NCBI GenBank assembly: GCA_029582165.1
Contig: CM055893.1
Location: 24,031,179 to 24,095,178, forward strand
Reading direction: 5' to 3'
Length of the DNA stretch: 64,000 bases
Source of the DNA: Portulaca oleracea
Taxonomy: Eukaryota > Streptophyta > Magnoliopsida > Caryophyllales > Portulacaceae
Within the stretch, counting starts at the first letter, position 1. Every line of letters begins with the position of its first letter. Below the pieces are notes generated by a model. That model worked only from the letters and a program-made list of their open reading frames with translations, was not told where the DNA came from and did not search any database. The position numbers and the translations under genes were made by a program. Shown here one piece after another: positions 33,401-45,913 of this stretch.

Positions 33401-36400
33401 AGCCTTGGTTAGAATACCCTTGTTCATGTGTATGCTATGTGCTATGTGTTTCCTTTTGTTGTAATGAGTCGATCCAAGTTTAGAGTTGTTGTCTTCGTCC
33501 ATATAGTAATCATTGGGATGAGAAGGGTCATGTTTACAAACTAGGCTAACTAACCTCAAAAGTTATGGTTAACCCAGTGGCTGGACCCATTTCTCTATAA
33601 AGGTTGATTCTCTTGGTTCATAAAGTAAACTCAAATCGCCTCCGATGATTCAATATGGCCCTTTACGACATCTTCTTAACGAAGGTCCAATAAACCTAAT
33701 TAAAGTCAAAAGGTTCCTTCCTTTCAAGTTCGTAGTCTTATTCTCGGATCCATTCTTGGGTTTTGCAGGTGGAGTCTTTGTTGTGTTTCTTTTTGGTTTT
33801 ATCTTAGCTTTTCCCTTAAAAAGTCGGGTGACGACTCCCAATTCGAACCAAAGCACATCGGGTTCATGAACTATGATAAAACATGGTTTTACAACGTGCC
33901 GATGCAACTTAAAGAATTTTCTTTATATCTTTCTTAATAATATTTGCATAAATCGCTTTCTTAGAGCGACATTTAAATGAGAAAATTGGGTTAAATTTAG
34001 AAGAGTTTGGAACAATGGACATTCACTCTTAAAGGTTTAATTCAATGACTCATAAAATGCACAAGTAAAGGGAAAGTGATTTTACAAATATTATTCCTGA
34101 AATGTGTAATTAAAATCCCTTAAAGAGTTTTCCAAGGTTCAAACCCCAGAACAAACCACCAAATCACACCCCCAATTTGCGTGGATGCTCGGGAGCCTGA
34201 ACGGCGAGGAAAAATGTCCATAGGATTTTTGGCGACTCCACTGGGAGTTTTTCTTAAAGTGGGTAAAACTTGAAAAAAGTTTAGTGTGCTTTAAAAAATT
34301 TGGAAGGAAGATAAATTTTTACTTTATAGTATTAAGTCATTGTTTTTAGGTATAAATACATTGCATACACCGGGCTACCTCATGGTCACGTATGGGGCTA
34401 AGTTGCACTTAAAGCGGCGGTTTAGGTTTTCACTATAACTACAAAAAATAACCCATGGGATGCCGGACCGACTATACTCTGTTGGTGGCTTTACACCGAG
34501 GGAGCATTAGTCACCACATCCACTCATGCATCACTCTCCGAGGTCTCCACACGAACCGCGAAGAGCAACACCCCATACATTTGAGTTGCCTTTACAACGA
34601 GAATGCACCGGGTCGAGTATATGAGCCGATAAGCTTTATCCAGCCAATAAACCGTTTTTGTACATAGGGCCTTGGTTAGAATACCCTTGTTCATGTGTAT
34701 GCTATGTGCTATGTGTTTCCTTTTGTTGTAATGAGTCGATCCAAGTTTAGAGTTGTTGTCTTCGTCCATATAGTAATCATTGAGATGAGAAGGGTCATGT
34801 TTACAAACTAGGCTAATTAACCTCAAAAGTTATAGTTAACCCAGTGGTTGGACCCATTTATCTATAAAGGTTGATTCTCTTGGTTCATAAAGTAAACTCA
34901 AATCGCCTCCGATGATTCAATATGGCCCTTTACGACATCTTCTTAACGAAGGTCCAATAAACCCAATTAAAGTCAAAAGGTTCCTTCCTTTCAAGTTCGT
35001 AGTCTTATTCCCGGATCCATTCTTGGGTTTTGCAGGTGGAGTCTTTGTTGTGTTTCTTTTTGGTTTTGTCTTAGCTTTTCCCTTAAAAAGTCGGGTGACG
35101 ACTCCCAATTCGAACCAAAGCACATCGCGTTGCATGAACTATGATAAAACATGGTTTTACAACGTGCCGATGCAACTTTAAGAATTTTCTTTATATCTTT
35201 CTTAATAATATTTGCATAAATCGCTTTCTTCCGAGCCTAACATTTAAATGAGAAAATTGGGTTAAATTTAGAAGAGTTTGGAACAATGGACATTCACTCT
35301 TAAAGGTTTAATAGAATGACTCATAAAATGCACAAGTAAAGGGAAAGTGATTTTACAAATATTATTCCTGAAATGTGTAATTAAAATACCTTAAAGAGTT
35401 TTCCAAGGTTCAAACCCCAGAACAAACCACCAAATCACACCCCCAATTTGCGTGGATGCTCGGGAGCCTGAACGGCGAGGAAAAATGTCCACAGGATTTT
35501 TGGCGACTCCACTGGGAGTTTTTCTTAAAGTGGGTAAAACTTGAAAAAAGTTTAGTGTGCTTTAAAAAATTTGGAAGGAAGATAAATTTTTACTTTATAG
35601 TATTAAGTCATTGTTTTTAGGAATAAATACATTGCATACACCGGGCTACCTCTTGGTCACGTATGGGGCTAAGTTGCACTTAAAGCGGCGGTTTAGGTTT
35701 TCACTATAACTACAAAAAATAACCCATGGGATGCCGGACCGACTATACTCTGTTGGTGGCTTTACACCGAGGGAGCATTAGTCACAACATTCACTCATGC
35801 ATCACTCTCCGAGGTCTCCACACGAACCGCGAAGAGCAACACCCCATACATTTGAGTTGCCTTTACAACGAGAATGCACCGGGTCGAGTATATGAGCCGA
35901 TAAGCTTTATCCAGCCAATAAACCGTTTTTGTACATAGAGCCTTGGTTAGAATACCCTTGTTCATGTGTATGCTATGTGCTATGTGTTTCCTTTTGTTGT
36001 AATGAGTCGATACAAGTTTAGAGTTGTTGTCTTCGTCCATATAGTAATCATTGGGATGAGAAGGGTCATGTTTACAAACTAGGCTAACTAACCTCAAAAG
36101 TTATGGTTAACCCAGTGGTTGGACCCATTTATCTATAAAGGTTGATTCTCTTGGTTCATAAAGTAAACTCAAATCGCCTCCGATGATTCAATATGGCCCT
36201 TTACGACATCTTCTTAACGAAGGTCCAATAAACCTAATTAAAGTCAAAAGGTTCCTTCCTTTCAAGTTCGTAGTCTTATTCCCGGATCCATTCTTGGGTT
36301 TTGCAGGTGGAGTCTTTGTTGTGTTTCTTTTTGGTTTTATCTTAGCTTTTCCCTTAAAAAGTCGGGTGACGACTCCCAATTCGAACCAAAGCACATCGGG

Positions 36401-39400
36401 TTCATGAACTATGATAAAACATGGTTTTACAACGTGCCGATGCAACTTTAAGAATTTTCTTTATATCTTTCTTAATAATATTTGCATAAATCGCTTTCTT
36501 CCGAGCCTGACATTTAAATGAGAAAATTGGGTTAAATTTAGAAGAGTTTGGAACAATGGACATTCACTCTTAAAGGTTTAATTGAATGACTCATAAAATG
36601 CACAAGTAAAGGGAAAGTTATTTTACAAATATTATCCCTGAAATGTGTAATTAAAATCCCTTAAAGAGTTTTCCAAGGTTCAAACCCCAGAACAAACCAC
36701 CAAATCACACCCCCAATTTGCGTGGATGCTCGGGAGCCTGAACGGCGAGGAAAAATGTCCACAGGATTTTTGGCGACTCCACTGGGAGTTTTTCTTAAAG
36801 TGGGTAAAACTTGAAAAAAGTTTAGTGTGCTTTAAAAAATTTGGACGGAAGATAAATTTTTACTTTATAGTATTAAGTCATTGTTTTTAGGTATAAATAC
36901 ATTGCATACACCGGGCTACCTCTTGGTCACGTATGGGGCTAAGTTGCACTTAAAGCGGCAGTTTAGGTTTTCACTATAACTACAAAAAATAACACATGGG
37001 ATGCTGGACCGACTATACTCTGTTGGTGGCTTTACACCGAAGGAGCATTAGTCACCACATCCACTCATGCATCACTCTCCGAGGTCTCCACACGAACCGC
37101 GAAGAGCAACACCCCATACATTTGAGTTGCCTTTACAACGAGAATGCAACGGGTCGAGTATATGAGCCGATAAGCTTTATCCAGCCAATAAACCGTGTTT
37201 GTACATAGAGCCTTGGTTAGAATACCCTTGTTCATGTGTATGCTATGTGCTATGTGTTTCCTTTTGTTGTAATGAGTCGATCCAAGTTTAGAGTTGTGGC
37301 CTTCGTCCATATAGTAATCATTGGGATGAGAAGGGTCATGTTTACAAACTAGGCTAATTAACTTCAAAAGTTATGGTTAACCCAGTGGTTGGACCCATTT
37401 ATCTATAATGGTTGATTCTCTTGGTTCATAAAGTAAACTCAAATCGCCTCCGATGATTCAATATGGCCCTTTACGACATCTTCTTAACGAAGGTCCAATA
37501 ACCTAATTAAAGTCAAAAGGTTCCTTCCTTTCAAGTTCGTAGTCTTATTCCCGGATCCATTCTTGGGTTTTGCAGGTGGAGTCTTTGTTGTGTTTCTTTT
37601 TGGTTTTATCTTAGCTTTTCCCTTAAAAAGTCGGGTGACGACTCCCAATTCGAACCAAAGCACATCGGGTTCATGAACTATGATAAAACATGGTTTTACA
37701 ACGTGCTGATGCAACTTTAAGAATTTTCTTTATATCTTTCTTAATAATATTTGCATAAATCGCTTTCTTCCGAGCCTAACATTTAAATGAGAAAATTGGG
37801 TTAAATTTAGAAGAGTTTGGAACAATGGACATTCACTCTTAAAGGTTTAATTCAATGACTCATAAAATGCACAAGTAAAGGGAAAGTTATTTTACAAATA
37901 TTATTCCTGAAATGTGTAATTAAAATCCCTTAAAGAGTTTTCCAAGGTTCAAACCCCAGAACAAACCACCAAATCACACCCCCAATTTGTGTGGATGCTC
38001 GGGAGCTTGAACGGCGAGGAAAAATGTCCACAGGATTTTTGGCGACTCCACTGGGAGTTTTTCTTAAAGTGGGTAAAACTTGAAAAACGTTTAGTGTGCT
38101 TTAAAAAATTTGGAAGGAAGATAAATTTTTACTTTATAGTATTAATTCATTGTTATTAGGTATAAATACATTGCATACACCGGGCTACCTCTTGGTCACG
38201 TATGTGGGCTAAGTTGCACTTAAAGCGGCGGTTTAGGTTTTCACTATAACTACAAAAAATAACCCCATGGGATGCCGGACCGGCAATACTCTGTTGGTGG
38301 CTTTACACCGAGGGAGCATTAGACACAACATCCACTCATGCATCACTCTCCGAGGTCACCACACGAACCGCAAAGAGCAACACCCCATACATTTGAGTTG
38401 CCTTTACAACGAGAATGCACCGGGTCGAGTATATGAGCCGATAAGCTTTATCCAGCCAATAAACCGTTTTTGTACATAGAGCCTTGGTTAGAATACCCTT
38501 GTTCATGTGTATGCTATGTGCTATGTGTTTCCTTTTGTTGTAATGAGTCGATCCAAGTTTAGAGTTGTTGTCTTCGTCCATATAGTAATCATTGGGATGA
38601 GAAGGGTCATGTTTACAAACTAGGCTAATTAACCTCAAAAGTTATGGTTAACCCAGTGGTTGGACCCATTTATCTATAAAGGTTGATTCTCTTGGTTCAT
38701 AAAGTAAACTCAAATCGCCTCCGATGATTCAATATGGCCCTTTACGACATCTTCTTAACGAAGGTCTAATAAACCTAATTAAACTCAAAAGGTTCCTCCC
38801 TTTCAAGTTCGTAGTCTTAATCCCGGATCCATTCTTGGGTTTTGCAGGTGGAGTCTTTGTTGTGTTTCTTTTTGGTTTTACCTTAGCTTTTCCCTTAAAA
38901 AGTCGGGTGACGACTCCCAATTCGAACCAAAGCACATCGGGTTCATGAACTATGATAAAACATGGTTTTACAACGTGTCGATGCAACTTTAAGAATTTTC
39001 TTTATATCTTTCTTAATAATATTTGCATAAATCGCTTTCTTATGAGCCTAACATTTAAATGAGAAAATTGGGTTAAATTTAGAAGAGTTTGGAACAATGG
39101 ACATTCACTCTTAAAGGTTTAATTCAATGACTCATAAAATGCACAAGTAAAGGGAAAGTTATTTTACAAATATTATTCCTGAAATGTGTAATTAAAATCC
39201 CTTAAAGAGTTTTCCAAGGTTCAAACCCCAGAACAAACCACCAAATCACACCCCCAATTTGCGTGGATGCTCGGGAGCTTGAACGGCGAGGAAAAATGTC
39301 CACGGGATTTTTGGCGACTCCACTGGGAGTTTTTCTTAAAGTGGGTAAAACTTGAAAAAAGTTTAGTGTGCTTTAAAAAATTTGGAAGGAAGATAAATTT

Positions 39401-42400
39401 TTACTTTATAGTATTAAGTCATTGTTTTTAGGTATAAATACATTGCATACACCGGGCTACCTCTTGGTCACGTATGTGGGCTAAGTTGCACTTAAAGCGG
39501 CGGTTTAGGTTTTCACTATAACTACAAAAAATAACCCATGGGATGCCGGACCGGCTATACTCTGTTGGTGGCTTTACACCGAGGGAGCATTAGTCACCAC
39601 ATCCACTCATGCATCACTCTCCGAGGTCTCCACACGAACCGCGAAGAGCAACACCCCATACATTTGAGTTGCCTTTACAACGAGAATGCAACGGGTCGAG
39701 TATATGAGCCGATAAGCTTTATCCAGCCAATAAACCCTTTTTGTACATAGAGCCTTGGTTAGAATACTCTTGTTCATGTGTATGCTATGTGCTATGTGTT
39801 TCCTTTTGTTGTAATTAGTCGATCCAAGTTTAGAGTTGTGGCCTTCGTCCATATAGTAATCATTGGGATGAGAAGGGTCATGTTTACAAACTAGGCTAAT
39901 TAACCTCAAAAGTTATGGTTAACCCAGTGGTTGGACCCATTTATCTATAAAGGTTGATTCTCTTGGTTCATAAAGTAAACTCAAATCGCCTCCGATGATT
40001 CAATATGGCCCTTTACGACATCTTCTTAACGAAGGTCCAATAAACCTAATTAAAGTCAAAAGGTTCCTTCCTTTCAAGTTCGTAGTCTTATTCCCGGATC
40101 CATTCTTGGGTTTTGCAGGTGGAGTCTTTGTTGTGTTTCTTTTTGGTTTTATCTTAACTTTTCCCTTAAAAAGTCGGGTGACGACTCCCAATTCGAACCA
40201 AAGCACATCGGGTTCATGAACTATGATAAAACATGGTTTTACAACGTGCCGATGCAACTTTAAGAATTTTCTTTATATCTTTCTTAATAATATTTGCATA
40301 AATCGCTTTCTTCCGAGCCTGACATTTAAATGAGAAAATTGGGTTAAATTTAGAAGAGTTTGGAACAATGGACATTCACTCTTAAAGGTTTAATTCAATG
40401 ACTCATAAAATGCACAAGTAAAGGGAAAGTTATTTTACAAATATTATCCCTGAAATGTGTAATTAAAATCCCTTAAAGAGTTTTCCAAGGTTCAAACCCC
40501 AGAACAAACCACCAAATCACACCCCCAATTTGCGTGGATGCTCGGGAGCCTGAACGGCGAGGAAAAATGTCCACAGGATTTTTGGCGACTCCACTGGGAG
40601 TTTTTCTTAAAGTGGGTAAAACTTGAAAAAAGTTTAGTGTGCTTTAAAAAATTTTGAAGGAAGATAAATTTTTACTGTATAGTATTAAGTCATTGTTTTT
40701 AGGTATAAATACATTGCATACACCGGGCTACCTCATGGTCACGTATGGGGCTAAGTTGCACTTAAAGCGGCGGTTTAGGTTTTCACTATAATTACAAAAA
40801 ATAACCCATGGGATGCCGGACCGACTATACTCTGTTGGTGGCTTTACACCGAGGGAGCATTAGTCACCACATCCACTCATGCATCACTCTCCGAGGTCTC
40901 CACACGAACCGCAAAGAGCAACACCCCATACATTTGAGTTGCCTTTACAACGAGAATGCACCGGGTCGAGTATATGAGCCGATAAGCTTTATCCAGCCAA
41001 TAAACCGTTTTTGTACATAGAGCCTTGGTTAGAATACCCTTGTTCATGTGTATGCTATGTGCTATGTGTTTCCTTTTGTTGTAATGAGTCGATCCAAGTT
41101 TAGAGTTGTTGTCTTCGTCCATATAGTAATCATTGGGATGAGAAGGGTCATGTTTACAAACAAGGCTAATTAACCTCAAAAGTTATGGTTAACCCAGTGG
41201 TTGGACCCATTTATCTATAAAGGTTGATTCTCTTGGTTCATAAAGTAAACTCAAATCGCCTCCGATGATTCAATATGGCCCTTTACGACATCTTCTTAAC
41301 GAAGGTCCAATAAACCTAATTAAAGTCAAAAGGTTCCTTCCTTTCAAGTTCGTAGTCTTATTCCCGGATCCATTCTTGGGTTTTGCAGGTGGAGTCTTTG
41401 TTGTGTTTCTTTTTGGTTTTATCTTAGCTATTCCCTTAAAAAGTCGGGTGACGACTCCTAATTCGAACCAAAGCACATCGGGTTCATGAACTATGATAAA
41501 ACATGGTTTTACAACGTGCCGATGCAACTTTAAGAATTTTCTTTATATCTTTCTTAATAATATTTGCATAAATCGCTTTTTTCCGAGCCTAACATTTAAA
41601 TGAGAAAATTGGGTTAAATTTAGAAGAGTTTGGAACAATGGACATTCACTCTTAAAGGTTTAATTTAATGACTCATAAAATGCATAAGTAAAGGGAAAGT
41701 TATTTTACAAATATTATTCCTGAAATGTGTAATTAAAATCCCTTAAAGAGTTTTCCAAGTTTCAAACCCCAGAACAAACCACCAAATCACACCCCCAATT
41801 TGCGTGGATGCTCGGGAGCCTGAACGGCGAGGAAAAATGTCCACAGGATTTTTGGCGACTCCACTGGGAGTTTTTCTTAAAGTGGGTAAAACTTGAAAAA
41901 AGTTTAGTGTGCTTTAAAAAATTTGGAAGGAAGATAAATTTTTACTTTATAGCATTAAGTCATTGTTTTTAGGTATAAATACATTGCATACACCGGGCTA
42001 CCTGATGGTCACATATGTGGTCTAAGTTGCACTTAAAGCGGCGGTTTAGGTTTTCACTATAACTACAAAAAATAACCCATGGGATGTCGGACCGGCTATA
42101 CTCTGTTGGTGGCTTTACACCGAGGGAGCATTAGTCACCACATCCACTGATGCATCACTCTCCGAGGTCTCCACACGAACCGCGAAGAGCAACACCCCAT
42201 ACATTTGAGTTGCCTTTACAACGAGAATGCAACGGGTCGAGTATATGAGCCGATAAGCTTTATCCAGCCAATAAACCCTTTTTGTACATAGAACCTTGGT
42301 TAGAATACTCTTGTTCATGTGTATGCTATGTGCTATGTGTTTCCTTTTGTTGTAATGAGTCGATCCAAGTTTAGAGTTGTGGTCTTCGTCCATATAGTAA

Positions 42401-42940
42401 TCATTGGGATGAGAAGGGTCATGTTTACAAACTAGGCTAATTAACCTCAAAAGTTATGGTTAACCCAGTGGTTGGACCCATTTATCTATAAAGGTTGATT
42501 CTCTTGGTTCATAAAGTAAACTCAAATCGCCTCCGATGATTCAATATGGCCCTTTACGACATCTTCTTAACGAAGGTCCAATAAACCTAATTAAAGTCAA
42601 AAGGTTCCTTCCTTTCAAGTTCGTAGTCTTATTCCCGGATCAATTCTTGGGTTTTGCAGGAGGAGTCTTTGTTGTGTTTCTTTTTGGTTTTGTCTTAGCT
42701 TTTCCCTTAAAAAGTCGGGTGACGACTCCCAATTCGAACCAAAGCACATCGGGTTGCATAAACTATGATAAAACATGGTTTTACAACGTGCCGATGCAAC
42801 TTTAAGAATTTTCTTTATATCTTTCTTAATAATATTTGCATAAATCGCTTTCTTTCGAGCCTAACATTTAAATGAGAAAATTGGGTTAAATTTAGAAGAG
42901 TTTGGAACAATGGACATTCACTCTTAAAGGTTTAATTCAA
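29898..42940 (+). repeat. tandem array of LTR-PBS-leader units, about 1.27 kb each
   Basis: Ten full units and one partial unit. Units start with TCAAAAGGTTCC at 29898, 31165, 32435, 33706, 34973, 36244, 37513, 38785 (CTCAAAAGG), 40056, 41326 and 42597 (partial, 344 bp). Each full unit contains about 516 bp of LTR 3' end, a 7-bp spacer, the PBS and about 726 bp of leader, then returns to the LTR. Units differ by scattered single-base changes and small indels. The first junction shares TCAAAAGG between LTR and leader, a microhomology that may mark the original duplication. The array stops abruptly inside the LTR part of the eleventh unit where Athila sequence begins. ORFs of 70-111 codons in every unit are carried along by the repetition and are not considered genes. 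Confidence 0.92.
30421..30438 (+). promoter_or_regulatory. primer binding site, tRNA-Arg type (Tat/Ogre)
   Basis: TGGCGACTCCACTGGGAG, the PBS form seen in Tat/Ogre elements and usually assigned to tRNA-Arg. Further copies begin at 31692 (one change, TGGCGAGTCC), 32963, 34230, 35501, 36771, 38040, 39312, 40583 and 41853. Confidence 0.8.
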
Positions 42941-43514
42941 AAGTTGTTGACAAATGATCTTCGATGGGTTGGGATTCCTCCAAATCAACAAGAATTCTTG
43001 ACAAATGATCGACCACTACATTCTTGGTTTCGGCCTTGTCTCGGATCTCCATGTTAAACTCTTGCATGAGTAAAACCCAACGAATAAGTCTCGGCTTTGT
43101 CTCCTTCTTCCCCATCAAATACTTGATCGCCGCATGATTCGTATAAACAATGACTCGGTAGAACATGAGATATTGATGGAATTTGTTTAAGGCAAAGATG
43201 ATGGCCAAGAGCTCCTTCTCCGTTGTTGTGTAATTCTTTTGAGCACTATCAAGCGCATGGCTCGCATAGTAGATGACCCGTGGCTTCCTATCCTTGGTTT
43301 GAGCTAAACAATCTCCAACAGCGAAATCACTTGCTTCGGCCATAATCTCAAACGGTAGAGTCCAATCTAGAGGTTGGACTACCGGCGTGGATATTAACGG
43401 TTGTTTCAACCTATAGAAGGCCTCAAGACACTCATCAGTAAAGGAGAATGGGGCATCTATGCATAAGAGGTCGTTAAAGGACGAACAATTTTCGAAAAAT
43501 CCTTGACAAACCAC
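42941..43514 (-). pseudogene. Athila RNase H
   Basis: The frame gives LDWTLPFEIMAEASDFAVGD, YTTTEKELLAIIFALNKF, VIVYTNHAAIKYL and VVVDHLSRI, the blocks of gypsy RNase H. The first catalytic Asp of the usual C-D-A-S-D-F motif is Glu here, and the Asp of T-D-H is Asn, so the enzyme is dead. The frame ends in the junction with the array. Confidence 0.85.
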
Positions 43515-44450
43515 TGGTAAAAACCGGCGTGGCCAAGGAAACTAAGCAACCCTTTAACGGAAACTGGGGGTGGTAGGTGCTTAATCACTTCGACTTTAGC
43601 CTTGTCAACTTCGATGCCCCTAGATGAAATTAAATGACCTAAAACAATTCCTTCTTCTACCATGAAATGGCATTTCTCCCAATACAAAACTAAATCAACC
43701 TCTTCACAACGGATGGGAATTTTCTCCAAATTATCCAAGCAACATCAAACGTATTTCCATAAACAGAAAAATCATCCATAAAAACTTCCATAAAATGTTC
43801 GATGTAATCACTAAAAATGGCCATCATGCATCTTTGAAATGTACCGGATGCATTGCACAGACCAAAAGGCATCCTCCAATATGCAAATGTACTGTATGGA
43901 CAAGTAAAAGTAGTCTTTTTATGACGTGCAGGATGAATTGGAATTTGGAAAAATCCCGAGTACCCATCTAGGAAATAAAAGTAAGAATGACCCGCTAAGC
44001 TCTCTAACATTTGACCTATGAAGGGGAAGGGAAAGTGGTCTTTCTTTGTAACTTTGTTTAATTGGTGATAGTCATGCACATACGCCATCCCGTGATGGTT
44101 TGGGTACTTACAAGCTCATTCTTTACATTTTCAACAATTGTCATCCCACCTTTATTAGGCACACATTGAACCGGGCTTACCCATTCGCTATTTGTGATGG
44201 GGAAGATGATCCCAACGGCTAAAAGTTTGACTACTTCTTTCTTAACCACTTCTCGCATATTAGGGTTTGACCTACGTTGTGGTCGCCTAGTTGGTTTTGC
44301 ATCATTTAACAAATCAATGGAATGCATACAAATAGATGGAGAAATACCCTTCAAGTCCTCAATTTTGTACCCCAATGCACCCTTATGCTTCCTCAACAAA
44401 TCAAGCAACTTAGACAATTCAGATTCATGCAATTTAGCATCCACAATCAC
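43515..44450 (-). pseudogene. Athila reverse transcriptase
   Basis: Three frames in series: 44058-44450 (the start, with LLDLLRKHKGALGYKIEDLKG and a WVSPVQCVPNKGG block), 43690-44088 (HDYHQLNKVTKKDHFPFPF, FLDGYSGFFQI, MPFGLCNASGTFQRCMM and catalytic FMDDFSVYG) and 43457-43738 (HFMVEEGIVLGHLISSRGIE and SFLGHAGFYQWFVKDFSKI). The order and motifs are those of Athila. Two frameshifts and several stops are needed to join them. Confidence 0.88.
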
Positions 44451-44734
44451 AGGGCAAGACTTTTCCTCATCTAAGAAAGCATATTGTAAAGAAGGGGTAA
44501 GGGTTTAAGTTTTAATTGAGGGGGAAAGGGTTTAAGTTCTAATTGAGGGGGAGAGGGTTTAGCTTGAGAAGAAGACATATCTTTGCATAGAACTTCTTGA
44601 ATTTCCATACACTCAAAATAAGGCTCATCAATAGTAATTTCCTCATGAGTAGGTGACGAGTCAAGAAGGTTGGTAAGAAATGTGATATCGGTGCCTTCGG
44701 GCTCAAATTGGAAGGATTCTAGGAGACTTGCTCC

Positions 44735-45292
44735 CTAAGGATCATCACATGTAGGCTCAAGCATATGAGATTCTTCCATATATTCGTCGACTAGTACCTC
44801 CATGATATCGATGGCAAAACATGAATCCTTGTACGACGGATTCTTCAAAGACCCCTCAAGGTTAAAAATAATGCTCTCATCACAGACATGTAGCGACATA
44901 CGACCATTCTTGACATCTATCATCGCTCCGGCCATGGCAAGAAATGGGCGTCCCAAAATAATAGGAACGTTGGCATCCTCATCCATTTCTAGAATAACGA
45001 AATCACATGGTATCAAAAATCTGCCCACTTGGACCGGAATATCCTCCAATATACCCAATGATCTACGCACGGAACGATCGGCGAGTTGAAGATTGATTGT
45101 TGTGGGAGTCAAATCATCAAGATTTAACTTCCGGCAGATAGAATAGGGCATTACACTTACACTAGCCTCCAAGTCGCATAAAGCATGACCAATCCTCATG
45201 TCCCCGATAGTACATGGAACGGAAAAACTCTCGGGATCAGCAACTTTCTCCGAGGTTTTGGCCTCAATAATGGCACAACAATCGACCGTCAA
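44735..45292 (-). pseudogene. Athila aspartic protease
   Basis: The frame holds DPESFSVPCTIGDMRIGHAL, then CDLEASVSVMPYSICRKL, where family members have D-L-G-A-S. The Gly after the catalytic Asp-Leu is Glu here. The second half has VPIILGRPFLAMAGAMIDVK, the ILGRPFL block common to plant gypsy proteases. It is separated from reverse transcriptase by about 280 bp holding a short duplication (GGGTTTAAGTT repeats near 44500-44560). Confidence 0.85.
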
Positions 45293-45777
45293 GTGAATAT
45301 AGACTTCTCTTGGATTCTGCGCTTGCTAGTAAGAAGTTCCTTCAAATGCTTCTTAAATGAGCGAACCTTAGAAATAGCATCTAAGAATGGAATATTCACT
45401 TGAAGTTTCTTGTGCATCTCTATGAACTTCGAAAATTTAGCATCCGACTTTGGTTTGGCTAACCGCTCGGGAAAAGGTACTAGCGGTGGTTGGGTCTTTG
45501 GTTTCTCAATGATTTGAATTGGTTCTTCTTCAATCATAACTCCCTTTCCCTTTCTTAATTTCTCTATCTCTTCTCTTTCTTTCTCAATCAACTCTTTTTC
45601 AAGATTTGACTCTCCTAGCTCCTCCTCACAAACTTCCTTTCTTCCCTCCACAAACTCACTCTCCTCTTTCTCTTCCAAATCGTCCTCCTTTGTAACATCT
45701 ACCACATCACCTTCTCTTTCTCCCAAGACACTCTCATCCACCATTTTGGGACCCTCAATCTCTCTACCACTCCTCAA
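45289..45777 (-). pseudogene. Athila gag-protease linker
   Basis: 162 codons: an acidic and Lys-rich region (residues 20-85), likely coiled coil, then PFPERLAKPKSDAKFSKF and EMHKKLQVNIPFLDAISK, a block conserved between gag and protease in Athila elements. It lies in a different frame from gag and from the protease. Confidence 0.8.
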
Positions 45778-45913
45778 TGTAATTGCATTAAGTTGCCCTT
45801 TGGGGTTGGGTTGAGATTGGCTAGGAAGAGATTGGATATAGGTTTGGCTTGTTGAGCCATTTGAGCCAATTGCAATTCAAGGTTCTTAATACGGGCTTGG
45901 TCTCTATCTTCAG

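Noticed and set aside
30421..41870. tRNA genes suggested by tRNA-complementary strings
   Set aside because: Only 18-nt primer binding sites are present; no cloverleaf or full A and B boxes.
29898..42940. Repeated ORFs of 70, 72-74, 85, 89 and 100-111 codons in each array unit, on both strands
   Set aside because: They recur because the DNA is repeated. The frames overlap on opposite strands, lie in LTR/leader sequence and match no protein that I know; unit changes do not avoid altering residues.
29898..42940. CRISPR-like array
   Set aside because: Period of 1.27 kb with no spacer structure, in a plant nuclear context.
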